A stretch of 64,000 nt of DNA from Zerene cesonia (GCF_012273895.1 NC_052123.1:4661482-4725481); one strand, 5' to 3'. Shown: positions 21,276 to 32,927, numbered from the stretch's first letter. The notes: generated by a model from the sequence alone, not told the origin. Made by a program: numbers and translations.

Positions 21276-21539
21276 GCAGTGGTGGCTCAGTGGTGAACTT
21301 CGGACTTCAAAATCGATAAGTGGGGGTTCGAGACCGGGCGAGCGTGCAAAAAATAAATTGATTTTTCAATTTATATGCATATGTGGATAACATAACCACT
21401 GCTTAAAACGGCGAAGGAAACCGGTATGTCCAAGAATCAAAAGTTCGACGACATGTGACATCTGCCAGTCCGCACTTGGCCAGCGTGGTGGATTATGGCC
21501 TGAACCCTCATAGGACATATATATGGGCTGATGATGATT
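21276..21539 (+). mobile_element. S1 tRNA-derived SINE with target-site duplication
   Basis: A box TGGCTCAGTGG, B box GGTTCGAGACC, then GGCCAGCGTGGTGGATTATG and a GATGATGATTA tail. ATTGAAATATAAT occurs at 21249-21261 and again at 21540-21552, a 13-bp duplication flanking the insertion (with 14 extra bases at the head side). This supports LINE-mediated retroposition. Confidence 0.85.
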
Positions 21540-22002
21540 ATTGAAATATAATGAATTAATTTACGTATTTCTTTTGCGGATTTCGAAGAGATTCATATTA
21601 TAATGAATTGTTTTTCTATTACTATATACTATTAATATAAATTCAATAAATGTAGTTTGAATAAACAACAACACAAGACGTTTAATTCTAGAATTAACTA
21701 CATCGCCTCACTTCTTCTTACACTACAAACAATAAAATATAACAATAATTTGAAGAAAAAACAATTTTTTTTCCAATTAATTAATATCATGATATATATA
21801 TGTAAAGGAATTATATAACGCTGGCTATCCTTATCAGAATAAAAGAATAAACTCATGAAATTATTGTATTGTCACCGATCCTTGATAAGTTTGAAATAAA
21901 TCTATGTTAAGATTGGGTCAAAGACGATTCTTAAAGAATCGGTTACATACAAACATACAGGTGAAGCTAATATACACATTTTAATAAGTACTTATACTAA
22001 TA

Positions 22003-22413
22003 TTTATTTATTTATTTAAATTTAATACACACAACAGATCAAGATCACATTAGGGATTACATAATTATTTTTTTGTTCAGATCTCAATCCAAGAAAATAT
22101 GTACAATTAATATTTAAATTGCGAAACAGTTAAAAACAATTTAAAATCTACATCAATAACTATTAAAAAGGAAAAAAATACACATATATATTTTCTTGTT
22201 TATAAGTATGTCTAATTGTACTAAACTTTAACAACTATGACAATATTTTATATTTTCATAAATAAGATTTTTAAATATACTTAATCGATGATCGAATATG
22301 TCTAGATCGGGAAATTTGGAAGATAAATCATTATATAGGCGACAGAAACGAATTATAGGGTTATAAAATGAAGTCTTATTTCTGATGTATATAAGAATGA
22401 TATAGAATACTCT
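22003..22413 (-). pseudogene. LINE ORF2 C-terminus and 3' UTR remnant
   Basis: On the minus strand codons 22413 to 22228 read RVFYIILIYIRNKTSFYNPI, then IRFCRLYNDL and SSKFPDLDIFDHRLSIFKNL up to CHSC and TAA (22228-22230). The arrangement (a Y-NP-I-R block, RLYN, LDIF, then FK) matches the C-terminal end of Jockey/CR1-type LINE reverse transcriptases in insects (family recognition). The 3' part runs to an AAATAAATAAATAAATA end near 22005. The 5' end is truncated, as is usual for LINE insertions. No ATG opens the frame. Confidence 0.6.
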
Positions 22414-22699
22414 TCAACTAACGTAAACTTTACGAAATCTCAAATCAATTGGGATTAGACCGTATTATGGAACGTTATAAAGCGAACATCTCTCTATTGG
22501 GTTGCTTGAGTGTAACCAATCGACAAAACAATAAAACGTGATTGGATGTTATTTTTATTGTGTACCTTGTGTGGTGAAGATGTTTTATTGATATATTTAT
22601 AGGGTAGGTATGCTTGCTTTTTCATCCGTGGACAAACACGCGGTTAAAGGGGGTATTTTTTTATGTGTTATTCTGATACGTGGGCTACATCACTGCCAA

Positions 22700-22870
22700 T
22701 ATTATCAGATTTCGTTCACTAGTTTTCGTGTAATAGATTAAAAAATGTATTACATTTTTTGCGTCTTTACCTCAACTGGGTAAACGGGTTTTGATGAGTC
22801 TTTTTTTATTTGAAAGCTGATGCCTTCCGTGTAGTTCCATTTAAATTTGGTCTAGTGGTAAGGTGGTTAA
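22700..22870 (+). mobile_element. HN repeat copy
   Basis: ACCTCAACTGGGTAAACGGG, TTTATTTGAAAGCTGATGCC and ATTTAAATTTGGTCTAGTGG match other HN copies. Confidence 0.55.
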
Positions 22871-22879
22871 ATTTTTGTA

Positions 22880-23650
22880 AAAAAATATTCTGAATAGCAC
22901 ACAATAGCTATGATAATAACAATGAACAAAATATATCAAAATTACACCATGAATTATACTAACAACGCATTAACAATTAACCTCCATCACAAATCAAACC
23001 CTATACCCCTACTAATTCAGTCCAAATCTCATCATCCCAAAAATACGCGATAACAAATCCAAAAGAAATTTCATTTAAACTTTAAGCTTGAGTCAAAAAG
23101 CGATACGTCAACAATAACTAGTGAGCGTGGAACGGTTTCACTTAGAACCGATAGCGCACTTTTATCATTTTGACAGCAATCTGGAGTTTTGAGGCGTTGA
23201 ATTATGACCAGTGGCTCGAGCGTCGCAGGGCGTCTACTCGTGGAACTCGAAGTATGTGTTGAGGACGAGAAATAGTCGAATACGCTACGTAAAATTTCAG
23301 TGCTGCTGGCAGGAAAACGTAGTAACGATGCTACGTCGTAGAAGGTTACGGCGTAGACGTCTACGATAACAGAGGGTCCATTCGAAAATAAGAAAGATGC
23401 TTTATTGATAAGCTATAGATGTATAGATAGCAAATAGAAATATTTTCAATGTTTTTAAAGATGGTTATTGGAGTTTACTAAAAATAGGGTTATGTAGGGG
23501 TGTTAATTATCATTACCTAGTAAAACTTTCGTCGAGACAGTGGTCTTGTGGTAGGTGGTTAAAAGCTAAAATTTGTTATGAAAAATCAATTTTAACAACA
23601 AACGTCAAAAGACCTTGCTATTAACACCTTATTAGCAATATGTATAAGTT
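22880..23650. other. Unassigned; CG-rich patch at 23220-23375
   Basis: The patch is rich in CTACG/CGTAG words (CTACGTCGTAGAAGGTTACG, GGCGTAGACGTCTACG), so it is locally self-complementary. A similar texture occurs at 8630-8700. Class unknown. Confidence 0.4.
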
Positions 23651-23654
23651 GTGG

Positions 23655-23960
23655 GAGTCGCGCACGCTTCGCCACGAATTGGGCCAACTCGCATCGGGGA
23701 AGTACCACACCCCCACAGAAGAGCAGAGTGAAATAGTAGCATGTTACTGTTTTTCGTACGCTCCACCTCCGCCTGTGGAAAAGCCGTAGCCCATTTGCTG
23801 CTTTTTAGTCATCAATCCTTTTCTTATCCCTTTTCCCTTAAAGCTAGCAGCGAATTCGCAGGCATTACTCTACGAATGTACATGGACAGTGGTGATCTAC
23901 TTACCATCAAGCAAACCACCAGCTCAGTTCCCCGCTATGACAGAAAAAAAAACATAAAAC
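23655..23960 (+). mobile_element. S2b SINE-like repeat, near full length
   Basis: GTCGCGCACGCTTCGCCACG, GGGGAAGTACCACACCCCCA, TACATGGACAGTGGTGATC, ACTTACCATCAAGCAAACC and an AGAAAAAAAAACATAAAAC tail. Polarity is inferred from the A-rich end. No convincing A/B boxes, so the promoter class is unknown. Confidence 0.7.
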
Positions 23961-24275
23961 AAAATTAAACTCGACTCGAACGTATTATTCGGCAAATAGT
24001 AAGGGTACTACGATCTAGTATGAGATACCACGAGTCGATATATCTATGGTAATCTCCCCATATTCACACAAATAGCGCTATATTCACCTCTGAATTTATA
24101 TAATAGACCAGTCAAATCTATATCTGATTTATGGTGGATCCGGTAAACATTCCAGTTCGGATATTGCAAACGGTTCTTGTGATTTTGACATTTAGTATTA
24201 AAGGTATAGATAAAAAAAATATGATGACAGTGATAGATAAATATTATTGCCCTGTTGTTGTTCATTATGTTAAGA

Positions 24276-24488
24276 TTTTTTTTTATGCCATAAGTGGGCA
24301 ACTAAGGTATATAGGTAGGTAAGGTTCGCCTGATGGTAAGTGATCACCATCGCCCATGAACATATGTAGGGATAGAGTCTCTGCGAATGTGTTGCCCGAT
24401 TTTAAGGGGTAAGTTATAAGGTTACATTGACGACTGGAAAGAAGGCATCGACTGGGAATGGTGAGGAAAAGGAAACGGGCTATTATTA
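24276..24488 (-). mobile_element. S2b SINE-like fragment
   Basis: TTCGCCTGATGGTAAGTGAT, CACCATCGCCCATGAACAT and GGAAAGAAGGCATCGACTGG. The head with GTCGAGCACGC is missing. Confidence 0.6.
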
Positions 24489-24617
24489 CATGAGATGTCT
24501 GGTAAAGATTGTTACCAAGAAATAAGGCAAACGGCCTAATGACCTAAATCCTAGGAGACTCAAACCCAAAAATAAGAGCAAACTCCAAAACAAGTCTTCT
24601 GGATGATGACGACCTTT

Positions 24618-24789
24618 CTAATATTGTTAAAAAAGTTTGTAAATATGTATGGATGGATATTTGTTACTCTTTCAATTAAAAACTGCCGAATGGATGTGAA
24701 TGAAACTTTACAATAAAATAGTTTCTACATCCTAGTATGAGCTATGGAAAGAGAATTCGTCCACGGGTGAAACCGGGCGGCTCAGCTAG
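24618..24789 (+). mobile_element. HA-related Helitron-like element (diverged)
   Basis: AGTTTGTAAATATGTATGGA to ACGGGTGAAACCGGGCGGCT, CAGCTAG|T. The interior differs from HA (CTACATCCTAGTATGAGC). Confidence 0.55.
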
Positions 24790-25688
24790 TTATTGAATAT
24801 TTTTCATCACAGTATAGAACCGTGTCGTTTTTGGTAGTGTTTTAGTCGAACGTAGATGAATAAACTACTGAGATATTTGTGCTTTTTCATTCTCGTAAAT
24901 TTTAAAGATTCCATTTTTCGCTGGACGTTGCTTTTATAAACGTAAATTTTATATTCCATTTTGAATTTAAAATTGCCCATCTTTCTTATTTACATATTAA
25001 TAACCGGCTTTGAGAAATATAATTTGGTTTCAAAGCATATTATGGTGAATTCGTGGGTGTGTTGTTTTATATTTCATAATCATAATAATTTATTATGAGT
25101 GTTAAACGACTCGACAAATTAGAATAAGATTTTCTATACGGGTATAGGATTAAGAAAGAAGAAAGAATGTTTATTTATTGGACATAAAAAGTAAAGGATT
25201 ATAACTCAATTATGATTGATAAATTAAACAATGCTACAATATCTATTCAACATGTCATGTGAGTTGACATGTTTGCTAGATATTGCCCTATGTTTTCAAT
25301 GATTTTATGATTAATTTAGTTCTACATATATTTTTTTATATTTTTAGATATATGTATACAGATCGCAAAACGTCTTTTTGTAGAAAAGAAATATTATATT
25401 AAATATAATCATTAAATATCTCAAGACAAAGTGATGGCGGAACTAAATACGAAATCAATTCACAAATCCACCAAAAGTTTACAATTTACTGTTTGACTGT
25501 TTCACAAACTTGCTTTCAGATCCGTCTTGGCATATATCTTATTATACAGTGGATAGTCTTTAACCGACTTTCCCAATAATAAGGAAGTTCGCAATCTGAT
25601 ATTATTTCTTTACTCGATAACTGCGTGAGGTTTTAATTACGTAATCATAATTCCTAACGCACAATCCATTTATTTGCAAATAAACATT
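24790..25688. other. Unassigned AT-rich stretch
   Basis: No gene or intact repeat recognised. A short palindromic segment with CATGTCATGTGAGTTGACAT lies near 25250. Confidence 0.45.
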
Positions 25689-25852
25689 TTAATATATAAA
25701 AACCAATGAAATCAACCGATTTTGATGAAATTTGGCATTTTATGTGTAATTTGGTCCAACTTAAGATATAGGATAGATTTTATTTCTATTAATTATCCCA
25801 ATAATTAACAATAAATTTAGTCACAGCCACAGCAACGGGTGGCGCGTGCTAG
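25689..25852 (+). mobile_element. HE-like Helitron-like element
   Basis: AATATATAAAAACC start, TCAACCGATTTTGATGAAAT, end ACGGGTGGCGCGTGCTAG|T. Diverged from the 14400 copy. Confidence 0.5.
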
Positions 25853-26900
25853 TAGTATATATATTGTTTACATTAATCCTTTATGTGTTTGGTGGAAAAT
25901 TGTTGCCCTTTGGTCCCATATTAGAATCTTTAATATCTCAATATTTTCCTCCCAAGCAGGTCGATGACTTTTTATGTAGAAAATAATTATTGTATATGTT
26001 TTATGTTTAATTCCCTTTACATTGTTATAATATATATTGTTGGTTCATTCGTATGAAAAATTTCATTTATCATAAAAGTGGATTTAAATTTTAACGTGTG
26101 TGTGAGCGAAGCAGGGTGGGGAAAGAAGTACAGGACTAGCAAATTGCTTCTACAATGTACTTGCTTATGTATTTTTTACATTACGTTCCAATACTAAGAT
26201 TTCAACAAGTATTTAAAATATACATATTTTAAATAATTTAAAACTCTTTCTTATTTATTTATATATTAGAATTAACATAGACATAGACATGTCTTAATTT
26301 GGCACAAATCAAACAATTGTGTAATATGTAAATAAGAGTAAGTATGCCAAACTTGTCCCTACATCAGTGTAAGTTATAAAAAAATCTATATCACTGGTTT
26401 TCAGTACAACAATATTTGAAAGCCATACACAACCTATTGAGATTTGTATGGAACCCTCAAGAAAATCAACACACTCCTAAGCCGGCCACAATCAGGCGAC
26501 AGTTCTGTTTTCATTTTTACTTTTTCTTTTTTAAATTCGTTACAGTGAGGCAATCAGCCCGTCCCCTGATTGTCTTTGAGTGAAAAATGTGGAGTTTACT
26601 TGATTTTTACAAAACTTAAGATTGATAAAAACCTCCTTTGTTTGTGTTCAGTTTAACGAACGCCTGTTTAGAATTTCGTCTGTGCCGTGTTTTCGAAATT
26701 TAAAAATGTAATGATCAAAAACTTTGTGAAGTTCTAGAAGAGTTTAAATTCAAGTTGGTATTCGAATTCCTGATTAACGATGGACTTTGATATAGATTAT
26801 AACGATACGACACAGTATTGAAATTTTGGATTTGACGTTAATTGGATCATTGTCAAGGCATGTAACATGTCTGTGACCATGTTTAAATATGTTATATTTT
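25853..26900. other. Unassigned stretch
   Basis: No gene or repeat recognised. 26490-26760 is less AT-rich but has no open frame with family resemblance. Confidence 0.45.
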
Positions 26901-26912
26901 TGAGTAAAACGA

Positions 26913-27219
26913 TCATCATCATCATCAGCCCATATATGTTCCCACTGCTGGGACACAGGCCTCCTATGAGGTTTTAGGCCATAATCCACCACGCTGGCCA
27001 AGTGCGGGTTGGCAGATGTCACATGTCGTCGAACTTTTGATTCTTAGACATGCCGGTTTCCTCACGATGTTTACCTTCACCGTTTTAAGCAGTGGTGATG
27101 TAATCCACATGTGCAGATAAATTGAAAAATAAATTTATTTCCTGCACGCTCGCCCTGGTCTCGAACCTCGACTTATCGATTTTGAAGTCCGAGGTTCTCA
27201 CCACTGAGCCACCACTGCT
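26913..27219 (-). mobile_element. S1 SINE, full length, with target-site duplication
   Basis: Tail (ATC)n then CAGCCCATATATG at the left, ending with the A box complement and ACTGAGCCACCACTGCT. GAGTAAAACGAT (26902-26913) and GAGTAAAATGAT (27226-27237) flank it as a ~12-bp duplication with one change. Confidence 0.85.
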
Positions 27220-27540
27220 TTAAACGAGTAAAATGATGATATTATTATATTACTAAAAAAATCAGCCATATATCTGCCAAATGATGCACGCATTTCCCGC
27301 CACAATAAAATAATCACGAAAAAATTCAGTAACACCACAGCTCATTGCATATCGTCATTTTTTACTCAACCCTCCGCCGCCGTCATTTGTGTAATGTCGT
27401 GTTTAGGCTAACCCGTTGGAACAAATGGCGTATTACCACAGAGTATAGAATAAGGGCACAGTGTGCGGAATGATTTATTTGTTGGCCATATATTTTCGTT
27501 CATACCATATATGGCCATATAATTGTTGTTTTTAATGTTT

Positions 27541-27770
27541 TAGACGATTAGTATGTATTTCTCTCGAATGAGCTCCGCCAGCTCCGCCCGGATATGAAGA
27601 TTCCTTTTTATCTCAAGGGAGTATTTAATCGAGATAAAAAGTATCCTATCACCCAAGTCAGCTCACACCCAGTCAGTATACAAAATTTCATCAAAATCAA
27701 TTCAATAGTTTCAGCGTGATTGTCGGAAAAACATCCAAACAAACAACCTTTCACATTTATAATATTAATA
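27541..27770 (-). mobile_element. HD Helitron-like element
   Basis: CAGCTCCGCCCGGATATGAA, CCTATCACCCAAGTCAGCTC and TAGTTTCAGCGTGATTGTCG; ends CACATTTATAATATTAATAT. The CTAG end is degraded. Confidence 0.6.
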
Positions 27771-28201
27771 TGATTTTATCGAAATATGTAAAACATGCAT
27801 CAACTTACCCACTGTGTACAGGTGTGAGCAATGATCGGATCTTCTTTGATAAATTAAGGCACACCCATATTTTTCACGCACTTCCATATTTTGACCGGAA
27901 CTGAATAAATAACCTTCTTTGTTTATGGTGCGTTCAGTATTTACATAATAGGCTATCCATTAGATTGATTTGCTTGTATATGTTGCTATAATATATGTTC
28001 AATGTGTAAAAAAGGATTTTTCTAGATAAATAGATTTAATTAAAACGTCTGTTTGCTTTTTATTTTTGTTCAAACTTTTTGATTTGATTCACAGTCTGTG
28101 TATTTATTTGTTGGGGTTATATGCAGATGGAGATATTAGAGGCGATATATACGAAACATGAGTATGATAAATAATAATTCATGATCTTCTTTTATTTACA
28201 A

Positions 28202-28366
28202 CTAGCTGTTCGCCCCGGCTTTGCCCGTGGTACATATATAGTCTATGTTACTCGTGGCTAATGTAGCTTTCGAATGGTGAAAGAATTTTTAAAATCGGTC
28301 CAGTAGTTTTTGAGCCTATTCATTACAACCAAACAAACAAAGTTTTCCTCTTTATAATAGTGTAGA
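28202..28366 (-). mobile_element. HJ Helitron-like element, full length
   Basis: A|CTAGCTGTTCGCCCCGGCT, CCGTGGTACATATATAG, AATCGGTCCAGTAGTTTTTG, end TAGTGTAGA|T. Type copy for HJ. Confidence 0.72.
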
Positions 28367-28398
28367 TTAATTGTAGCCCACAGCACCGCTCCGTGATA

Positions 28399-28540
28399 TC
28401 TGGGTAAAGAACAGCTTATGTGCTAATTCAGACTATAATCTCTCTCTCTACCACATTTCATACAGATACGATAAGCTGTTTTCCCGTGAAAGAGTCCTCC
28501 ATACATCCATACTTACAAACTTTTGTCATCATGATATTAT
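28399..28540 (-). mobile_element. HI Helitron-like fragment
   Basis: TATGTGCTAATTCAGACTAT, ACAGATACGATAAGCTGTTT and CCATACATCCATACTTACAA match 37492-37657. Confidence 0.55.
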
Positions 28541-28640
28541 TTATTTATTTTATACTTTATTGCACACAAACAAAAGAGAGAATATGTACAAATGGCGGTC
28601 TTATCGCTTGGTAGCGATCTCTTCCAGACTACCATATAAA
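28541..28640 (-). mobile_element. M-type LINE 3' tail
   Basis: TTTATTTATTTTATACTTTA, TTGCACACAAAC, then AATGGCGGTCTTATCGCTTG and GCGATCTCTTCCAGACTACC. On the minus strand this is a GAGATCGC...AATAAAG...AAATAAA tail typical of a LINE 3' UTR. Confidence 0.55.
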
Positions 28641-28819
28641 TAATAAGAGAAACATTTTAGAAGAGGAGGGTGAGCAAAAAGGTAATTGGAAAAAATTCTG
28701 TTAAACATACTTATAAACTGCAGTCAAAATCAATATTAGTAGGATTGACTCATCCAAGTCACACATACCTACATTATTATTCTTATAAAAATGTCTATAT
28801 GTGTTTGATAATTTTATAT

Positions 28820-28960
28820 ACCAACTATCCGCCTGGGCTTCGTGCGTAGTACATATATAAGGTACCAATCACCTATCGAATGGTAAAAGTATTTTTGAAA
28901 TCGGTTCCGTAGATCATAAGATTAGTGTGTTTCAACTAGCAAACATACAAGTTGTGAGCC
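28820..28960 (-). mobile_element. Degenerate HJ remnant
   Basis: CCGCCTGGGCTTCGTGCGTA, GTACATATATAAGG and GAAATCGGTTCCGTAG. The terminal CTAG is lost. Confidence 0.4.
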
Positions 28961-29184
28961 TGAGGTCACTTCAAATTTGTAAATTATTTATTTTATAATT
29001 TCATTTCAATATTTTAATTAATGTATCCCACCAAACCTTTGTATTGTTAATTCTTTAACTTCTTTATCACACTTGACTTTTTTACTTGAATTATAATGTT
29101 GTGATTTCCTGTAATTAAAGCTACAGAAAACCATGTATAACATAATAACGATACGACGATCACGGGTAAACGATTTATGAAGTA

Positions 29185-29387
29185 CTAGCTGCGCCACGCG
29201 GTTTCACTCGCATAAGTCCGTATCCCGTAGGAATATCGGGATAAAAGTGCTTATATGTTATTCCAGTTGTCAAGCTGTCTGCTTACCAAATTTCATTGCA
29301 ATCGGTTCAGTAGTTTTTGCGTGAAAGAGCAACAAACACACACACATCCTTACAACCTTTCGCATTTATAATATTATATAAGTAGGA
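29185..29387 (-). mobile_element. HA Helitron-like element
   Basis: A|CTAGCTGCGCCACGCGG to TATTATATAAGTAGGA. Full length, with a 7-bp insertion near the 5' TC end. Confidence 0.75.
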
Positions 29388-30003
29388 GAGGATAAAACGC
29401 ATATTTACTACTCCTATGTCCAGGCTATTTGATTGTTTTGTGTCTAACATGTACTCAGTAGGTTATATATTACAATTTGTGGTCTATGCACCATTCAAAC
29501 CCCTCAAATGCCATTAGTACGGCCCTGGCTTAACATAATAATAGACAATACCACACATTACGTTTTAATTAAGTCTGACCATAGTGAATTACCCCAGGAA
29601 TAGACTACAAACAGTAATAGAGTACGGTCGGTTATAAATTAGCTATTGTCTATGGTTAACCGCGTATTTAGTAAAATTAATCATTGTGTTCATATTGATT
29701 TTGAGGAGTTTATTTAGATAGATATAGAATGAAACTTGAGTATCTCATATCTGTATATCTATGATCTATGGTTAGTAGTTATCTATAGTTCTGCCCCAGC
29801 TTTGTATGTATGTGTGTCATTTCCTATTATTTCAAATATTGCTCTTTTAAAATATTATTTTGTATCCTTTATCCCATTATCTCTATAAATATAAAAATAC
29901 GTTGGCAATCATTGTTAAGGATTTATCCCGATTATAAAATTGATTGAATAAAAAATAAACCGAACGGGCGTCATTAGCTAAACCATTTTTTGTCATTATT
30001 TAG
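29388..30003. other. Unassigned AT-rich stretch
   Basis: No repeat or gene recognised before the LINE fragment. Confidence 0.45.
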
Positions 30004-30183
30004 AAACATATTTTGGATTGGAACCCGCAAGGAAAGCCCAAACGTGGCCATCCTAAACAGACCTGGCGGCGGACAGTCATAGCGGAGGCCAAGGAAATTG
30101 GGAAAACATTGAGGGAAATAAAAAAGGAAGCTCACGATAGGAGTAGCTGGCGGAACACTGTTGATGCACTCTGCCCCAGCTAG
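30004..30183 (+). pseudogene. LINE ORF2 C-terminal fragment
   Basis: The frame from 30004 reads KHILDWNPQGKPKRGHPKQT then WRRTVIAEAKEIGKTLREIK and ends SSWRNTVDALCPS with TAG at 30181-30183. WNPQGKRKRGRP-type, TWRR and W+..V.ALCP blocks are the standard C-terminus of RTE/CR1-like LINE reverse transcriptases (family recognition). An in-frame stop at 30001 and absence of upstream RT domains make it a 5'-truncated dead copy. This last segment is intact. Confidence 0.8.
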
Positions 30184-30345
30184 GGGACATAGGAACATAA
30201 TTCATTTAAAAACATAAAGTATTAGAAAAATACACACAATATATAAATAATAATTAATTGTATAAATACAATAAAAAATAATTGAAATAATACATAATTT
30301 AATAATAAACAATCAATAAAAGATCTCAAGAAACAATTTATTTAT

Positions 30346-30532
30346 TTTTATATATAAAAATCAATTGCTGTTCGTTAGTCTCGCTTAAACTCGAGAACGG
30401 CTGAACGGATTTATATTATCTTGGTCTTCAAATATCCGTGAAGGTCTAGAGAAGGTTAAAAAGGTGAGGACGATGGGGAAAATATGTTAAAACAATATGC
30501 TATGGCGTTACGAAGTTTGCCAGAACAGCTAG
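30346..30532 (+). mobile_element. HL Helitron-like element
   Basis: ATATATAAAAATCAATTGCT start, CGAGAACGGCTGAACGGATT, end GTTTGCCAGAACAGCTAG. The next base begins an HA element, so the two abut exactly. Confidence 0.6.
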
Positions 30533-30732
30533 TCCTACGAATATTATAAATGCGAAAGTTTGTAAGGATGTGTGTGTGTTTGTTGCTCTTTCACGCAAAA
30601 ACTACTGAACTGATTGCAATAAAATTTGGTAAGTAGACAGCTGGACAACTGGAATAACATATAGGCAACTTTTTATCCCCATATTCCTACGGGTTACGGA
30701 CTTACGCGGGTGGAACCGCGGGGCGCAGCTAG
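30533..30732 (+). mobile_element. HA element inserted at the 3' terminus of HL
   Basis: TCCTACGAATATTATAAATG to GGGGCGCAGCTAG|T. HL ends in CTAG at 30529-30532; HA begins with TC at 30533. Confidence 0.75.
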
Positions 30733-31085
30733 TTTGTTTATAAATATCACTTGCTTTTCCGGACAGACCCAATGCGACAGCGATACATTTCATATTAATT
30801 TATAGTTCATATAAAGCAAAATACATTTTCTAATCGTTACAACTAAAATATAAAACCCATTCGACTTCACTCGTGGTACAACACAAACAAACATACAAAC
30901 AACACTCGTTACATCACATTAAAAGACAATTAACGAAGCGTCAGTGGATTTCCTGCTTTAATAGCGCACTTGTACGTAATATTTTTGAGAAGGGAATTAA
31001 TTAATATTTTCACAATGAACCCTCTGAATCATTTGTTACCGGTACATGGCCACTGTTACTGGGGACCTGTGACGAATATAATTTA

Positions 31086-31237
31086 CTAGACGTTCGTCCC
31101 GGGTCCGGGCGGATATCAAGATTCCTGTTTTGTCCCAAGGGAGCATTTTATCGGGATAAAAATCCTCTCTCCCAAGTCAGCTCATGCACTGGTAGTTTCA
31201 GCGTGATTGTCGGACAAACTTTCACATTTATAGTACA
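31086..31237 (-). mobile_element. HD Helitron-like element, interrupted by HA
   Basis: A|CTAGACGTTCGTCCCGGGT, ATCGGGATAAAAATCC, CAGCGTGATTGTCGGACAAA, CACATTTATAGTA. The expected final bases are replaced by the HA element at 31238. Confidence 0.6.
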
Positions 31238-31437
31238 CTAGCTGCGCCCCGCGGTTTCACACGCGTAAGTCCGTATCCCGTATGAATATCGGGATAAAAA
31301 GTTGCCTATATGTTATTCCAGTTGTCCAGCTATCAACGTACCAAATTTCATTGCAATCGGTTCAGTAGTTTTTGCGTGAAATAATAACAAACACACACAA
31401 ATCCTTACAAACTTTCGCATTTATAATATTAGTAGGA
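31238..31437 (-). mobile_element. HA Helitron-like element
   Basis: CTAGCTGCGCCCCGCGG to ATATTAGTAGGA. Full length; sits at the 5' terminus region of an HD copy. Confidence 0.75.
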
Positions 31438-32860
31438 TAGGAGAGGTTATTTAATCTATGATATATACTATGTACTCTGTTCTTAGAAACTAAAATCGAG
31501 AACTCGAAAATACTCACAATTCGAGAACTTTTTTATTCATGTAAATTTAAATTGTATGTATGTTTATACCTCTTTTTCGTACTCGCCTAGCTTCGACCTG
31601 AATTTAAAAAGTCATAGCTTTTAACCAATGCGCCTTTAAAACTATACAACTATGAAAACACAACGATACATTTCATACGCCAACGAAACGACAATTTCAT
31701 ATTTCCAAAGAAACATACAACATTGCAACGAGAAAGAAAATTTTCCACTTTCTAAAACATATACAAGCATTTCCCAATGAACAGTGTACACTTTAAAGTT
31801 TTCAATATGATGTAAAAGAAAATATGAAGCGTCAGATCGAAACCTCACTGTGAAATAAAAATGTAGCAAGTTCCAACATTTCTGACTCCACAGTGAAGCG
31901 GGCAAAGACAAATTGCTTTATTTCTTCCTTTATTTATTTATTATTCCTTTTGCTATTATATGTTTTTTTTTTGTTTTTCTGCCCCTCATTTCCGCGTCCA
32001 TTATATTGAGTATTGGCATATCTTGGTTGTCAATATTTGTCTATGGAATTGATTTTCCACTTTTGCGCGGGAAAACTGTTTGTTTTTAGAACTGATTTAT
32101 TTGCGCGGGTGTTTTTTTTTGTTGCCAGTGTGGATTAGAAATTAAATATCTGTAATCGGTCTGTTGTTTGTTTGTAAACAGGGTTGTAATTATGATGTAT
32201 TGTGTTTAGCTCTTAAGAATTGCATGTGCGATTTAAGATATTTTTTAAATACCTTATTTAATTATTAAAAAAGTTATTACGAAAAAAGTGAAATGAAATT
32301 ATATATTATATTTAGATAGTATTTGGTCTTTAGAAAAGGATTGCTATGATAAAAACCGTCCTATGTGAGGGTATTCATTTTGAGATCAAAGTTACATATG
32401 AATATATTTTGAACCCCGTACCTACCAAATTGCATTCAAATCAGCTCAGTACTTCCTGAGATGCAACAAACAAACCACACAGCTTTTTAAATCGAAGTAA
32501 TAAATGGAAACAATGAAGTTGAAACAGAATTTCATCTAAAATATTGGATTGTCGTCACCGAAAATTGGATTCAAATAATGATTCCTTATAATTTGTTAAT
32601 TGCAAGTCGGTAATAAGATCCAGGTATACTCCAATGATATTGAATCCAATTTGCAATTGGGTTTCCGTGTAATTGGATTTTTTACGATTCCACTGTTTAT
32701 ATTTTAGATGGAGAATATTTTATGCCGTTCATGGATAAGTATCATATTTATATTATATTTCATTCTATTTTATCAATTCAAGAAGAGGTTATAAAATGTT
32801 ATAACTGTGTAATATGACGATTCTCAAGTGCTTCTATAGGATGTCTAGTTGAATGAATAT
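31438..32860. other. Unassigned stretch
   Basis: No gene recognised. 32540-32690 repeats ATTGGATT and AATCCAATT words in both orientations. Confidence 0.4.
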
Positions 32861-32862
32861 AT

Positions 32863-32904
32863 GTTTGAGTTTGAGTTTGAGATTGAGTTTGAGTTTGAGT
32901 TTGA
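32863..32904. repeat. (TTTGAG)n microsatellite
   Basis: Seven 6-bp units, one of them ATTGAG. The translated EFEFEFEF run is a by-product of the repeat. Confidence 0.9.
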
Positions 32905-32927
32905 AAGAGCTTATCCAAACTATATTT

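Noticed and set aside
21276..21350. S1 heads as tRNA genes
   Set aside because: Box motifs are embedded in a ~300 bp multi-copy SINE with target-site duplications.
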